15,955 nucleotides of DNA, from contig JBDSLU010000519.1 of the NCBI GenBank assembly GCA_039916225.1, forward strand, positions 1 to 15,955. Reading direction: 5' to 3'. A program made the position numbers and the translations under genes. Shown here piece after piece: positions 9,121-15,955 of this stretch. This DNA comes from JBDSLU01 sp039916225 (GTDB taxonomy: Bacteria; Acidobacteriota; Vicinamibacteria; Vicinamibacterales; Vicinamibacteraceae). The notes beneath the pieces were generated by a model, which saw nothing but the letters and a program-made list of their open reading frames with translations, was not told where the DNA came from and made no database searches. Position 1 is the stretch's first letter. Each line of letters opens with the position of its first letter.

Positions 9121-10440
9121 CTACGCCAGCGCGAAGAACGCGACGAAGGCGGCGGCCGACGCCGCCATCAGCGGGTGGACGTCGCGGATGCGGCCGTTCA
9201 GCGCCATGATCGCGACATAGGCGATGAAGCCGGCGCCGATGCCATGGGAGATCGAGTAGGTCATCGGCACCATGACCATCGTCAGGAAGGCCGGGATCGC
9301 GGTCTCCAGGCGGGCCACGTCGATGCGGCCGATCTCGCGGCACATCAGCAGGCCGGTCAGGATCAGCGCCGGCGCGGTGGCGACGGCCGGCACCGCCGTC
9401 GCCAGCGGGGCGAGGGCCATCGAGGCGAGGAACAGCAGGCCGACGAAGACCGAGTGGAGGCCGGTGCGGGCGCCCTCGGCCACGCCCGCTGCCGACTCGA
9501 TGTAGGAGGTCGCCGAGCTGGCGCCGGTGGCGCCGCCGATCAACGCCGCCACTGCGTCGATCGCCAGCACCCGCTTCAGGCGCGGCATCATCCCGTCGCG
9601 CCCGGTCAGCCCGGCCGCGTCACCGAGCGCCGTGACGGTGCCGACGGTGTCGAAGAAATCCACCAGCACCAGCGAAAACAGGAGCGGCACGAAGCGCCAG
9701 TCCAGCGCCGCGCGCACGTCCGCCTGGAAGAACGTGTCGAAGCGCGGCCAGGCGACGATGTTCCCGGTCCAGGCCATGTAGCCGGTCTGCATCGCCGGAA
9801 TCGACGCCGCGGCGATGGCGACGAGCATCGCCCCGGACCGCCCGCGCGCCAGCATCCAGGCGCCCGCGATGAAGCCGACCATCGCGATCAGCGGCCCGGC
9901 TGACGCCCAGTCGCCGGCCGTCACCGGCGGCAGGGTCAAGTCGGGATACTCCGACAGCGCCGCCACCGTCGACGTCGGCACCACGACGATCTTCGCCTGA
10001 ACCAGGCCGAGCAGCACGATGAAGAGGCCGATGCCGACGCCGATGGCCCGCCGCAGGTCCACCGGAATCGCGCGGGCCACTGCCTCGCGCAGGCCGAGGA
10101 GCACGAAGGCCAGCACGATGGCGCCGTCGAGCACGATGAGTCCCATCGCGCCCTGCCAGCTGCCCATCGCCGGCGCCACCTGGAAGGCGATGAAGGCGTT
10201 CAGGCCCATGCCCGGCGCCAGCGCGATCGGCACGTTGGCGCCAAGCCCCATCAGGATCGAGGCCAGGCCGGCGGTCAGCGCCGTCGCCGCGACCGCCGCA
10301 TCGGCCGGCACGCCGGCGGCGGCCAGGATCGACGGGTTGGCCACCAGGATGTAGGCCATCGTCAGGTAGGTCGCGACCGCGCCGCGCGCCTCGCGTCCGA
10401 CCGTCGTCCCGCGCCCGGCAAGATCGAAGAACGCGGTCAC
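9121..10440 (-). CDS. NCS2-family purine/nucleobase permease (AzgA/PbuG-like)
   Basis: 439 residues, inner-membrane nucleobase:cation symporter of the AzgA/PbuG/GhxP branch of the NCS2 family (adenine, guanine or hypoxanthine uptake). Diagnostic stretches are ALAPGMGLNAFIAF (about residues 74-87), LVDFFDTVGT (about 259-268) and TSYIESAAGVAEG followed by RTGL (about 311-328). Hydrophobic segments run throughout. A longer frame extends to 10575, but that overlaps the DedA gene extensively. The GTG at 10440 is chosen because it overlaps the DedA stop as GTGA (10437-10440) and gives the usual short N-terminus before the GREARGAVATYLTMAYI segment. Probably co-translated with DedA. Substrate within the purines cannot be fixed from sequence alone. 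Confidence 0.92.
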   Translation of the reverse strand: MTAFFDLAGRGTTVGREARGAVATYLTMAYILVANPSILAAAGVPADAAVAATALTAGLASILMGLGANVPIALAPGMGLNAFIAFQVAPAMGSWQGAMGLIVLDGAIVLAFVLLGLREAVARAIPVDLRRAIGVGIGLFIVLLGLVQAKIVVVPTSTVAALSEYPDLTLPPVTAGDWASAGPLIAMVGFIAGAWMLARGRSGAMLVAIAAASIPAMQTGYMAWTGNIVAWPRFDTFFQADVRAALDWRFVPLLFSLVLVDFFDTVGTVTALGDAAGLTGRDGMMPRLKRVLAIDAVAALIGGATGASSATSYIESAAGVAEGARTGLHSVFVGLLFLASMALAPLATAVPAVATAPALILTGLLMCREIGRIDVARLETAIPAFLTMVMVPMTYSISHGIGAGFIAYVAIMALNGRIRDVHPLMAASAAAFVAFFALA

Positions 10441-11105
10441 GGCGTGTTGCGCCGATGTTTGAGGAACTCGTAGGCCGCCGGCAGCACCGAGACGAAGACG
10501 ATCCCGAGCATGACGAGGGAGAAGTTCTGCTTCACGATCGGCACGTTGCCGAACACGTAGCCGGCGCCGACGCACACGCCGACCCAGATCACCGCGCCGA
10601 GCACGTTGTAGACCGCGAACGTGCGGTAGGTCATCGAGCCGGCACCAGCGACGAACGGCACGAACGTCCGCACGATCGGCACCCAGCGGCCGAGGACGAC
10701 CGCCTTGCCGCCGTACTTCTCGAAGAAGGCGTGGGCCTGGGCCAGGTGATTGCGGTTGAGGAGCTTGTGCAGGAGGCCGGCGGCGTCGCCCGCCGAAAAC
10801 ACCTTCGGGCCTATGTAGTGGCCGACCGAATAGTTGACGGCGTCACCGAGGACGGCCGCGATCAGCAACAGCACGACGACGAGCTCGACGCGGAGGATGT
10901 GCTGGCCGGTGTCCGGATTGATGGTCGCCGCCAGCGCGCCAGCGGCGAACAGCAGCGAGTCGCCGGGCAGGATGGGCGTCACCACCAGGCCTGTCTCGGC
11001 GAAGATGATCAGGAACAGCAGGCCGTAGAGCCACGGGCCGTACTGGCCCGCCACCTGCGGCAGCAGCGTGTCGAGGTGCAGGAACAAGTCGATGAACGTC
11101 TGCAT
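10437..11105 (-). CDS. DedA-family membrane protein
   Basis: 222 residues, typical DedA length. Bacterial DedA proteins are inner-membrane proteins linked to membrane potential, envelope stress and lipid-carrier flipping. Key residues are in place: Glu37 and Asp49 in the re-entrant region AETGLVVTPILPGDSLLF, and Arg140 and Arg146 in LGRWVPIVRTFVPFVAG. Their spacing matches the essential Glu/Asp and Arg/Arg pairs described for E. coli YqjA. Hydrophobic helices lie at about 24-58, 72-92, 134-155, 162-186 and 195-213. First gene of a two-gene minus-strand unit with the NCS2 permease; its ATG is only 26 bp from the divergent ATG of the next plus-strand gene. Confidence 0.93.
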   Translation of the reverse strand: MQTFIDLFLHLDTLLPQVAGQYGPWLYGLLFLIIFAETGLVVTPILPGDSLLFAAGALAATINPDTGQHILRVELVVVLLLIAAVLGDAVNYSVGHYIGPKVFSAGDAAGLLHKLLNRNHLAQAHAFFEKYGGKAVVLGRWVPIVRTFVPFVAGAGSMTYRTFAVYNVLGAVIWVGVCVGAGYVFGNVPIVKQNFSLVMLGIVFVSVLPAAYEFLKHRRNTP

Positions 11106-11118
11106 GCGCCGGCCATGA

Positions 11119-11124
11119 TACCTT
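11119..11124 (+). promoter_or_regulatory. Possible -10 box of a leaderless transcript
   Basis: TACCTT (TANNNT form) ends 7 bases before the ATG at 11132, and no Shine-Dalgarno precedes that ATG. This is the geometry expected of a leaderless mRNA. Weak on its own; no -35 was identified. Confidence 0.25.
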
Positions 11125-11131
11125 CGCCCCG

Positions 11132-11557
11132 ATGTCGTCCGACTACGCCGGCCCGTTCGTCTCGATGGCCGTGTTCTGTCAACGTCTCGACCGGCAGCCC
11201 GACGGCACCGTCGACGTGATCGGCGTCGTCGACGGCGTCTCCCTGTCGGCCGACGCGGATCAGGGCGGCGATGCCTTCGACGCGACGGCGCCGGTCGTCC
11301 GGCTGCTCGGGCTGGTCTCGATCCGGGCCGGCGAGGCCCGCGGCCGTCACACCCTCTCGCTGCGGGCGCACTTCCCCGACGGCGAGCTGGGCGCCACCCT
11401 GACCCGCCCCCTCGATCTGACCGATCAGGCGCCGGGCGCCACCATCGGCTTCCCGTTCGAGCTCGAGGCCCGCGACACCGGGACCTACTGGTTCGACGTC
11501 GCCTACGACGACACCCAGCTGCTCACGCGGATCCCGCTGGTCGTCGAGCGCGGCTGA
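11132..11557 (+). CDS. Small uncharacterised protein, beta-rich
   Basis: 141 residues with no signal peptide, TM segment, Cys pairs or catalytic motif. The pattern of alternating hydrophobic strands (VDVIGVVDGVSLS, VVRLLGLVSIRAG, HTLSLRAHFPDGE, IGFPFELEARDTGTYWFDVAYDD) suggests an Ig- or jelly-roll-like beta sandwich. The opening FVSMAVFCQRLDRQPDGTVDV and the final TGTYWFDVAYDD resemble small conserved proteins of the DUF6941 type; that link is from memory and tentative. It is transcribed away from DedA over a 26-bp gap and is followed after 95 bp by the SDR gene on the same strand. Codon use matches its neighbours, so it is very likely a real gene. Confidence 0.75.
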   Translation: MSSDYAGPFVSMAVFCQRLDRQPDGTVDVIGVVDGVSLSADADQGGDAFDATAPVVRLLGLVSIRAGEARGRHTLSLRAHFPDGELGATLTRPLDLTDQAPGATIGFPFELEARDTGTYWFDVAYDDTQLLTRIPLVVERG

Positions 11558-11590
11558 CCGCGCGCCATCGTCACCGATCGAAGTCGGCTA

Positions 11591-11609
11591 GACTCGCGGC
11601 CAGCGAGTC
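11591..11609. other. Perfect 7-bp inverted repeat upstream of the SDR gene
   Basis: GACTCGC, loop GGCCA, GCGAGTC: a perfect hairpin 43 bp before the SDR ATG and 33 bp after the previous stop. It overlaps a TAGACT (11589-11594) that could be a -10. No T-run follows, so an operator or a 5'-UTR hairpin is more likely than an intrinsic terminator. Confidence 0.4.
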
Positions 11610-11638
11610 GGTGCGCGACGTTCGGCAACCCATCGACC

Positions 11639-11645
11639 GGGAGGG
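11639..11645 (+). promoter_or_regulatory. Shine-Dalgarno of the SDR gene (decides the start)
   Basis: GGGAGGG, 7 bases before the ATG at 11653. It favours this start over the in-frame GTG at 11611. Confidence 0.75.
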
Positions 11646-11652
11646 TAGTGGC

Positions 11653-12534
11653 ATGGCAGCAGTTCTGGTCACGGGCGCCAGTCGAGGCATCGGTAAAGCG
11701 ACCTGTCTATCGCTGGCCCGCGCCGGTCACCGTGTCTTCGGCGCCATGCGGGATCCGGCGAGGGCGCCGGAGTTGAGCGCGTCGGCCGCGGCGGAGTCTC
11801 TGCCGATCAGCGTGTGGTCGATGGACGTCGATTCAGACGAGTCGGTCCGGCGTGGCGTGGCGGACATCATCGCCCAGCACGGGCCGGTCGATGCGCTCGT
11901 CAACAACGCCGGGATCGAGCGCCGCGGTTCGATCGAGGAATTGCCCCTCGATGACTTCCGCGCCGTCATGGAGACGAACTACTTCGGCGCGATTCGTTGC
12001 ATGCAGGCCGTGCTGCCCGGCATGCGGGCTCGGGGCAGCGGCTGCATCGTCAACATCTCGTCGGTCGCCGGGCGCATCTCGAGCTCGCCGCTGGGCCCGT
12101 ACGCGGCGTCGAAGTTCGCCCTCGAAGCGATCAGCGAAGCCGTGGCCCAGGAAGTGAAGTCCCTGGGAATCCGGGTCGCCGTCGTCCAGCCCGGGATCAT
12201 CAGCACCGACATGGCCCATGCCATCGCGACCACGGCTTCGGCGTCGGTTTACCCGCACGAGCGGCGGTTCGCCGATCTGTTCGCCGCGTCGCTGAAGACG
12301 CCGACCAGTCCGGAGCTCGTCGCCGATACCATCCGCGCCATCGTCGAGAGCGACTCGCCGCGCTTCCACTACCCGGTCGGCCCGGACGCGGAGCCGTTCC
12401 TGGCCTGGCGCGCCTCGATGACCGACGAGCAGTGGATCGAGTGGAACGCCGCCGACGACGACACCTGGTACGCCAACGTCAAACAGACCTTCGGCCTCGA
12501 CGCGCGCCGTCCGCAGACGCAGTCAGCGGGCTGA
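11653..12534 (+). CDS. Classical short-chain dehydrogenase/reductase (SDR)
   Basis: 293 residues; NAD(P)-dependent oxidoreductase with a Rossmann fold. The cofactor motif TGASRGIG is at 7-14, NNAG at 84-87, catalytic Asn109, Ser137, Tyr150 and Lys154 (YAASK), and the PG motif follows in VVQPGIISTDM. The Arg after the first Ser of the glycine motif, and Arg27 near the end of beta-2, lean toward NADPH (inference). The C-terminal ~90 residues extend beyond the minimal fold and form a lid rich in Trp and acidic residues, as in retinol-dehydrogenase-like bacterial SDRs of about 280-300 residues. Substrate unknown. The ATG is supported by a good Shine-Dalgarno. The gene ends 2 bp before the heptad repeat tract, convergent with the asparaginase. 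Confidence 0.92.
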   Translation: MAAVLVTGASRGIGKATCLSLARAGHRVFGAMRDPARAPELSASAAAESLPISVWSMDVDSDESVRRGVADIIAQHGPVDALVNNAGIERRGSIEELPLDDFRAVMETNYFGAIRCMQAVLPGMRARGSGCIVNISSVAGRISSSPLGPYAASKFALEAISEAVAQEVKSLGIRVAVVQPGIISTDMAHAIATTASASVYPHERRFADLFAASLKTPTSPELVADTIRAIVESDSPRFHYPVGPDAEPFLAWRASMTDEQWIEWNAADDDTWYANVKQTFGLDARRPQTQSAG

Positions 12535-12536
12535 TC

Positions 12537-12671
12537 AACTCCCCACTTCCAACTTCCAATTTCCAACCCCCAAGCACGAACTCCCCGACGGTTCAGGAGA
12601 ACTCCCAATTCCAAACTCTGGTGGGGAGGCTTTCGTGGGAGTTGGGAGTCGGGAGTTGGGAGTTGGGAGTT
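12537..12671. repeat. Heptanucleotide repeat tract filling a convergent gap
   Basis: The left part (12537-12578) is pyrimidine-rich with period 7, consensus AACTTCC (variants AACTCCC, AATTTCC, AACCCCC). A second short pyrimidine block is at 12600-12616. The right part (12637-12671) is exactly five GGGAGTT units, the second ending in C. The arms are complementary (AACTCCC against GGGAGTT; AACTTCC with G-U pairing), so a transcript from either side can fold into a long imperfect stem. The tract spans almost the whole 140-bp space between two convergent stops. The short heptad repeats (STRR) of cyanobacteria are a known analogue in form. Confidence 0.85.
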
Positions 12672-12674
12672 GAG

Positions 12675-13784
12675 TCAGGGCGACTTGACGTCGATCAGCG
12701 GCGTCGTGTCCAGCGTCTGCGGGCCGTTCTCGGTGCACACCGCGAACGTCGAGCGGTACATCGAGACGCCGGCGTACTCGCCCTTGATGTTGAAGGCGTA
12801 GAAGTTGAGCCCGAACTTCGGGTTGCCGTCCGGCGTCAGCAGCCGCTTCTCGACGGTGTTCGCCTTGACGCGGCGCAGCGCTTCCAGGCACGCGTCCTTC
12901 GGGTGCTTGCCCCGCCGCATCTCCTCGACGATCAGGAACGAACACAAGCCGTAGAGATTGGCCTCGCCCCGCCCGGTCGACCCGGCGGCGCCGACGGCGT
13001 TGTCGACGTAGAGGCCGGCGCCGAGGATCGGCGAATCGCCGACGCGGCCGGGAATCTTCCACGACAGGCCGCTGGTCGTCGTCACGCCGCAGATCTCGCC
13101 TTTGGCGTTCATCCCGTCGCAGTTGATCGTCCCGTAGACGTGCTCGGGATGGATCAGGCCGTCGCGCACCATCGCCCGTCGGGCGCGATCGCCGGCGTCG
13201 GCGCGCTTGGCGGGATCGAGGTAGTGGTCGGGATCGGCGCGGCGCCGCCATTCGAGATACAGCTGCCGCGAGTGCGGCGTGTTGAGATCGGGCTCGACGG
13301 TGAAGCCGTTCAGCAGCGCGAATCGCTGCGCGTCCTTGCCGACCAGCAGGTGGTGATCGGTGGTCTGCAGGATCAGCTTGGCGACGGCGGCCGGTGTTTT
13401 GATGCCCTCGAGGCAGGCGACCCCGCCGGCGCGCTTGAGCGGCCCGTGCATGCAGCACGAGTCGAGCTGGACGACGCCCTCGGCATTGGGCAGGCCGCCG
13501 TAGCCGACACTGTCGTCGAGCGGATCGAGCTCGTTCAGCGAGACGCCCTCGACGACCGCGTCGAGCACGTCCTTGCCTTCCGTGATGCGGCGGAAGGCGG
13601 TGGCGACGCAGGCGTCACCGCCGCCGTTCTTGAAGACGTTGCCGTTGGCCGAGGCGATGACGATCGGCTGGACGGCAGCGGGGATGAGGAGGGCGGGGGC
13701 TCTGCCGGCCACGAACGTGGCGGCGGCCCCGGCGTGGACGAACTCACGGCGGCTCAGGCGTGTCGTCATGACGGCATGGTACAT
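12675..13784 (-). CDS. Glycosylasparaginase / isoaspartyl peptidase-type Ntn hydrolase, Tat signal
   Basis: 369 residues; threonine-type N-terminal nucleophile hydrolase that would cleave asparagine side-chain amide or isoaspartyl bonds after autoproteolysis. The predicted nucleophile is Thr219 in YGTINCDG (codon 13128-13130). Downstream GVTTTSGLSWKIPGRVGDSP and GAGLYVDNAVGAA are close to bacterial glycosylasparaginase. The residue before the Thr is Gly, as in isoaspartyl peptidases, rather than Asp as in the HDT motif of classical glycosylasparaginases. The N-terminus has a twin-arginine signal, SRREFVHAG, then a hydrophobic stretch, so the folded precursor should be exported. ATG 13784 is preferred (AAGGA at 9-base spacing); ATG 13769 is the alternative and keeps the signal. 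Divergent from the glucan phosphorylase over 28 bp. Confidence 0.9.
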   Translation of the reverse strand: MYHAVMTTRLSRREFVHAGAAATFVAGRAPALLIPAAVQPIVIASANGNVFKNGGGDACVATAFRRITEGKDVLDAVVEGVSLNELDPLDDSVGYGGLPNAEGVVQLDSCCMHGPLKRAGGVACLEGIKTPAAVAKLILQTTDHHLLVGKDAQRFALLNGFTVEPDLNTPHSRQLYLEWRRRADPDHYLDPAKRADAGDRARRAMVRDGLIHPEHVYGTINCDGMNAKGEICGVTTTSGLSWKIPGRVGDSPILGAGLYVDNAVGAAGSTGRGEANLYGLCSFLIVEEMRRGKHPKDACLEALRRVKANTVEKRLLTPDGNPKFGLNFYAFNIKGEYAGVSMYRSTFAVCTENGPQTLDTTPLIDVKSP

Positions 13785-13812
13785 TAGGCGCTTTCCTTCG
13801 ACCGTCAGACCC

Positions 13813-15955
13813 ATGTCCGATCAGCCTGCCATCACGAGACCCCCGCTCCCCGATCGTATCGGCCGCATCGCCGAGCTCGCGTCGGACATCTGGTGGGTCT
13901 GGAACCCCGCGGCCCGCAGTGTCTTCCGGGAACTGGACTACGGCCTGTGGCGGAGTTCGGCGCACAACCCGGTGCGGCTGCTGCGGCTGATTCCGGCGGA
14001 GCGGCTGGAGCAGGCGGCGCGCGATCCGATCTTCCTGGTCCGCTACGATCAGGCGATCAAGGCCCTCGATCGCGCCCGCAGCGGCGACGGCAGCTGGTGG
14101 GCGCAGCGCCACGGCAACGGGCCGATGCGCGGCATCGTGTATTTCTCGGCCGAATTCGCCCTGCACCAATCGGTGCCAATTTACGCCGGCGGCCTCGGCG
14201 TGCTGGCCGGCGACCACTGCAAGGAAGCGTGCGATCTCGGCCTGCCCTTCGTGGCCATCGGGTTCATGTACCCGCAGGGCTACTTCCACCAGAGCGTGTC
14301 GTCGGAGGGCTGGCAGGAAGAGCGCTACCGTCGGTTGAACTGGGAGGACGCCCCGATCGAGCCGGCGTTCACGCCCGACGGCAAGCCGTGCGTCATCGCC
14401 GTCCCGCTCGGCCAGCGCACCGTGCTGGTGCAGATCTGGCACGCCAAGCTGGGACACACGCATCTCTACCTGCTCGACACCGATCTCGAGGAGAACGCGC
14501 CATGGGATCGCGAGCTGTCCGCCCGCCTCTACGGCGGCGACCGCGAGACGCGCATCCAGCAGGAGATCATCCTCGGCATCGGCGGCGTCCGCGCCGTCCG
14601 CGCCCTCGGGCTCGATCCGGCCGTCTGGCACCTCAACGAGGGCCACGCCGGCTTCGTGGTGCTGCAACGCATCCACGAGTTCCTCGAGCAGGGCCTGTCT
14701 TTCGAGGACGCCCTGACCCGCGTCCGCCAGAGCACGGTCTTCACGACGCATACGCCGGTCCCCGCCGGCCACGACGCCTTTCCGTTTCATCAGGTCGAGA
14801 CGCACCTCGCCGGCTGCTGGGGACACCTCGGCGATCGGCGCGAAGACTTCCTGGCGCTCGGCCGCCACGACAACGGCCACGGCACGCAGTTCAACATGAC
14901 GGCGCTGGCGCTGCGCTCGTCGAACTACGTCAACGCCGTCAGCCAGCTGCACGGCGAAGTCACCCGTGAGATGTGGGCGCCGTTCTACGCCAAGCCGGTG
15001 AACGAAGTGCCGGTCGGAGCCATCACCAACGGCGTCCATCTCGGCACGTGGGTCGCGGCCGACATGGGACGCCTGTTCGATCGCTATCTCGACTCGCACT
15101 GGCGCGAGCGCTGCGACGACCCGTCGGTGTGGGAACGCATCCTCGCCATCCCCGATCACGAGCTGTGGCAGCTGCAGGGCGAGCTGCGCAAGTACCTGAT
15201 CACCTTCGTGCGCGAGCGGGCCCGCGAACGGTGGATGCAGGAGCGCGTCAGCGCCGGCCGCGTCGTCGTCGGCGGCACGCTGCTCTCGCCGGACGTCCTG
15301 ACCATCGGCTTCGCGCGACGGTTCGCCACCTACAAGCGCGCCGAGCTGGTCTTCCGCGAGCCGGATCGCCTGGCGCGCATCCTCAACAACCCGCGCAAGC
15401 CGATGCAGATCATCTTCGCCGGCAAGGCCCACCCGGCCGACGACGGCGGCAAGCGTGTCCTGCAGAACATCTACCGCTACGCCAGCGATCCGGCCTTCGG
15501 CGGCCGCGTCGCCTTCGTCGACGACTACGACCTGCACGTCGCGCACTATCTGGTCCAGGGCTGCGACGTGTGGCTCAACACGCCGCGCAAGCCGCTCGAA
15601 GCCAGCGGCACCAGCGGCATGAAGGCGTCGATGAACGGCACCGTCAACGTCAGCATCGGCGACGGCTGGTGGGCCGAGGGCTACACCGGCAGCAATGGCT
15701 TCCTGATCGATCCCGGCATCGAGACGGCCGACCAGGACGCGATGGACGCCGCCGACGCCAGCGCGCTCTACCGGCTGCTCGAGGAGCAGATCGTGCCGGC
15801 CTACTACGAGCGCGACGAACAGGACGTGCCGCGCCGCTGGGTCGGCCTGGTCAAGGACGCGATCCGCACCGTCGCGCCGCGCTTCTGCACGCGCCGGATG
15901 GTCAAGGAATACGTCGAGCGGATGTACGAGCCGGCCATGGGCCTGAAGCGAGAGC
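13813..15955 (+). CDS. glgP: Alpha-glucan (glycogen/maltodextrin) phosphorylase, 3' end missing
   Basis: 714 codons are visible with no stop before the window edge. GT35 enzyme releasing glucose 1-phosphate from alpha-1,4-glucans, PLP-dependent, cytoplasmic. The N-terminus (about 12-110) matches DUF3417, which precedes the catalytic domain in the TIGR02094-type bacterial/archaeal phosphorylases: LASDIWWVWNPAARSVF is its signature. Further motifs are YFSAEF at 110-115, YAGGLGVLAGDH at 124-135, HLNEGHAGF at 273-281, TTHTPVPAGHD at 311-321, and the PLP region EASGTSGMKASMNG with Lys604. The reading is complete through the active site, and only a short C-terminal part should be absent. The ATG at 13813 lacks a clear Shine-Dalgarno; TACATT at 13780-13785 is a possible -10. 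Confidence 0.95.
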   Translation, partial: MSDQPAITRPPLPDRIGRIAELASDIWWVWNPAARSVFRELDYGLWRSSAHNPVRLLRLIPAERLEQAARDPIFLVRYDQAIKALDRARSGDGSWWAQRHGNGPMRGIVYFSAEFALHQSVPIYAGGLGVLAGDHCKEACDLGLPFVAIGFMYPQGYFHQSVSSEGWQEERYRRLNWEDAPIEPAFTPDGKPCVIAVPLGQRTVLVQIWHAKLGHTHLYLLDTDLEENAPWDRELSARLYGGDRETRIQQEIILGIGGVRAVRALGLDPAVWHLNEGHAGFVVLQRIHEFLEQGLSFEDALTRVRQSTVFTTHTPVPAGHDAFPFHQVETHLAGCWGHLGDRREDFLALGRHDNGHGTQFNMTALALRSSNYVNAVSQLHGEVTREMWAPFYAKPVNEVPVGAITNGVHLGTWVAADMGRLFDRYLDSHWRERCDDPSVWERILAIPDHELWQLQGELRKYLITFVRERARERWMQERVSAGRVVVGGTLLSPDVLTIGFARRFATYKRAELVFREPDRLARILNNPRKPMQIIFAGKAHPADDGGKRVLQNIYRYASDPAFGGRVAFVDDYDLHVAHYLVQGCDVWLNTPRKPLEASGTSGMKASMNGTVNVSIGDGWWAEGYTGSNGFLIDPGIETADQDAMDAADASALYRLLEEQIVPAYYERDEQDVPRRWVGLVKDAIRTVAPRFCTRRMVKEYVERMYEPAMGLKRE

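Noticed and set aside
12537..12671. CRISPR array
   Set aside because: The units are contiguous heptads without spacers.
11997..13787. Plus-strand frame running across the SDR, heptad tract and asparaginase
   Set aside because: It reads through repeat DNA and antisense to the asparaginase, with no domain.
13744..15546. Minus-strand frame opposite the glucan phosphorylase
   Set aside because: Shadow; the plus strand carries every phosphorylase motif.

Overview
The window is GC-rich, densely packed bacterial chromosome with strong codon bias. The gene content looks like soil Acidobacteriota, perhaps class Vicinamibacteria: a CxxC...CxxC ribbon protein, DedA and NCS2 permeases, a Tat-exported asparaginase and a DUF3417-type glucan phosphorylase. 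That placement is inferred from composition and protein style, not from a marker gene. No rRNA, tRNA, CRISPR array, integrase or transposase gene was seen.

Layout. (1) 1-2907, + strand: the 3' part of a membrane-bound hybrid histidine kinase (TM region, GAF, PAS, HisKA, HATPase, receiver). (2) 2918-5981, - strand: a tight four-gene run, transcribed LysR regulator, AEC permease, unknown zinc-ribbon protein, TfoX-N protein with a Lys/Pro/Ala repeat tail. The junctions are a 4-base overlap, a 9-base gap and a 2-base gap. (3) 5982-6140: divergent control region with a dyad that fits a LysR-type box. (4) 6141-8286, + strand: HAD-family phosphatase, then a lipoprotein aldose 1-epimerase. (5) 8287-9120: 834 bp without a credible gene, mostly two inverted copies of a ~250-bp element with terminal inverted repeats. 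(6) 9121-11105, - strand: DedA protein and NCS2 purine permease, joined by a GTGA start/stop overlap. (7) 11132-12534, + strand: a small uncharacterised protein and a classical SDR oxidoreductase. (8) 12535-12674: a heptanucleotide repeat tract filling a convergent gap. (9) 12675-13784, - strand: Tat-exported glycosylasparaginase-type Ntn hydrolase. (10) 13813 to the end, + strand: alpha-glucan phosphorylase, cut by the window edge.

How they fit together. The protein genes are mostly ordinary housekeeping and accessory metabolism: nucleobase uptake, sugar mutarotation, glycogen/maltodextrin breakdown, sensing. The LysR gene probably controls its own permease operon and perhaps the divergent phosphatase. 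The most unusual content is non-coding. The two large tail-to-tail gaps are both filled by repeats: a foldback pair of TIR-bearing elements, and a heptad tract whose arms are mutually complementary. The third convergent gap (10 bp) has no room for one.
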